From NCBI GenBank assembly GCA_913009215.1, contig CAJVXG010000019.1, positions 1-14,592 of the forward strand: DNA of 14,592 nucleotides, in the 5' to 3' direction. Both the position numbers and the translations under genes were made by a program. The number at the start of each line of letters is the position of its first letter. Position 1 is the first letter of the stretch. Source of the stretch: an uncultured Gammaproteobacteria bacterium. GTDB lineage: Bacteria; Pseudomonadota; Gammaproteobacteria; Acidiferrobacterales; CAJVXG01. Shown in pieces: positions 14,488 to 14,592 of this stretch. Below the pieces are notes generated by a model that worked only from the letters and a program-made list of their open reading frames with translations, searched no databases and was not told the DNA's origin.

Positions 14488-14592
14488 TTACGGTCCAATA
14501 TGCACCGCAATATTTCGCATGCCTCCCTTATGGCGATGCTCCCACAAAAAAATGCCCTGCCATGGTCCCAAGGCTAACCTGTTACTAATTAT
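14488..14592 (-). CDS. yjbQ: YjbQ/UPF0047 family protein, C-terminal end (5' end outside window)
   Basis: The last 34 residues of a reading frame enter from the right edge and stop at TAA (14488-14490). They contain RLALGPWQGIFLWEHRHKGG (residues 5-24 of the visible part), matching the C-terminal LxLGTWQGIxLxExR signature of the YjbQ/UPF0047 family. Proline replaces the usual threonine. E. coli YjbQ shows weak thiamine phosphate synthase activity, but the true function is not settled. It lies directly upstream of the HtrA-like protease gene on the same strand, so co-transcription is likely. Confidence 0.82.
   Translation of the reverse strand: MISNRLALGPWQGIFLWEHRHKGGMRNIAVHIGP

Noticed and set aside
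14466..14510. Upstream in-frame starts of the HtrA-like protease (14510 and 14483)
   Set aside because: The 14510 start overlaps the YjbQ-family gene and adds charged residues before the signal peptide; 14465 has the better ribosome site.

Overview
The window looks like chromosomal DNA of a free-living or symbiotic gammaproteobacterium outside the enterics. Reasons: hslVU with a short propeptide on HslV, the msrPQ pair, htpX, an SthA-type transhydrogenase and an HD-GYP protein with an N-terminal DUF3391-like domain. I cannot name a genus. No IS element, phage gene, CRISPR array, tRNA or rRNA was found.

Layout, left to right. (1) 1-2490, minus strand: the 5' part of an Hsp20 small heat-shock gene, preceded by a sigma-32-like promoter and a perfect FNR/Anr-type palindrome, then the hslV-hslU protease operon. 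(2) 2491-5457, minus strand: a dicarboxylate/amino-acid:cation symporter, then msrP-msrQ for periplasmic methionine sulfoxide repair. (3) 5458-5744: a gap holding a short plus-strand relic that resembles a DUF1223 (COG5429) protein, and a strong bidirectional terminator. (4) 5745-6632, minus strand: htpX, with a sigma-32-like promoter and a possible five-codon leader ORF whose stop overlaps the htpX start. (5) 6869-9459, plus strand: an uncharacterised 392-residue acidic helical protein followed closely by sthA, then a possible 30-codon ORF overlapping the sthA stop. (6) 9552-9891: non-coding, with a good sigma-54 (-24/-12) candidate upstream of the HD-GYP gene at 9892-11190. (7) 11204-14592, minus strand: the 3' end of a YjbQ-family gene, an exported HtrA-like serine protease, and an S9-family peptidase, probably one operon converging on the HD-GYP gene.

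Taken together, much of the window concerns protein quality control and oxidative repair: Hsp20, HslVU, HtpX, MsrPQ, the HtrA-like protease and the S9 peptidase. It also has one redox-balancing enzyme (SthA) and one c-di-GMP-type regulator. No clearly new defence or mobile system is visible. The most unusual items are the Hsp20 control region (heat plus oxygen signals), the DUF1223-like relic, the htpX leader ORF, the unknown gene paired with sthA, and the HD-GYP protein with a GYM instead of GYP motif under a probable sigma-54 promoter.
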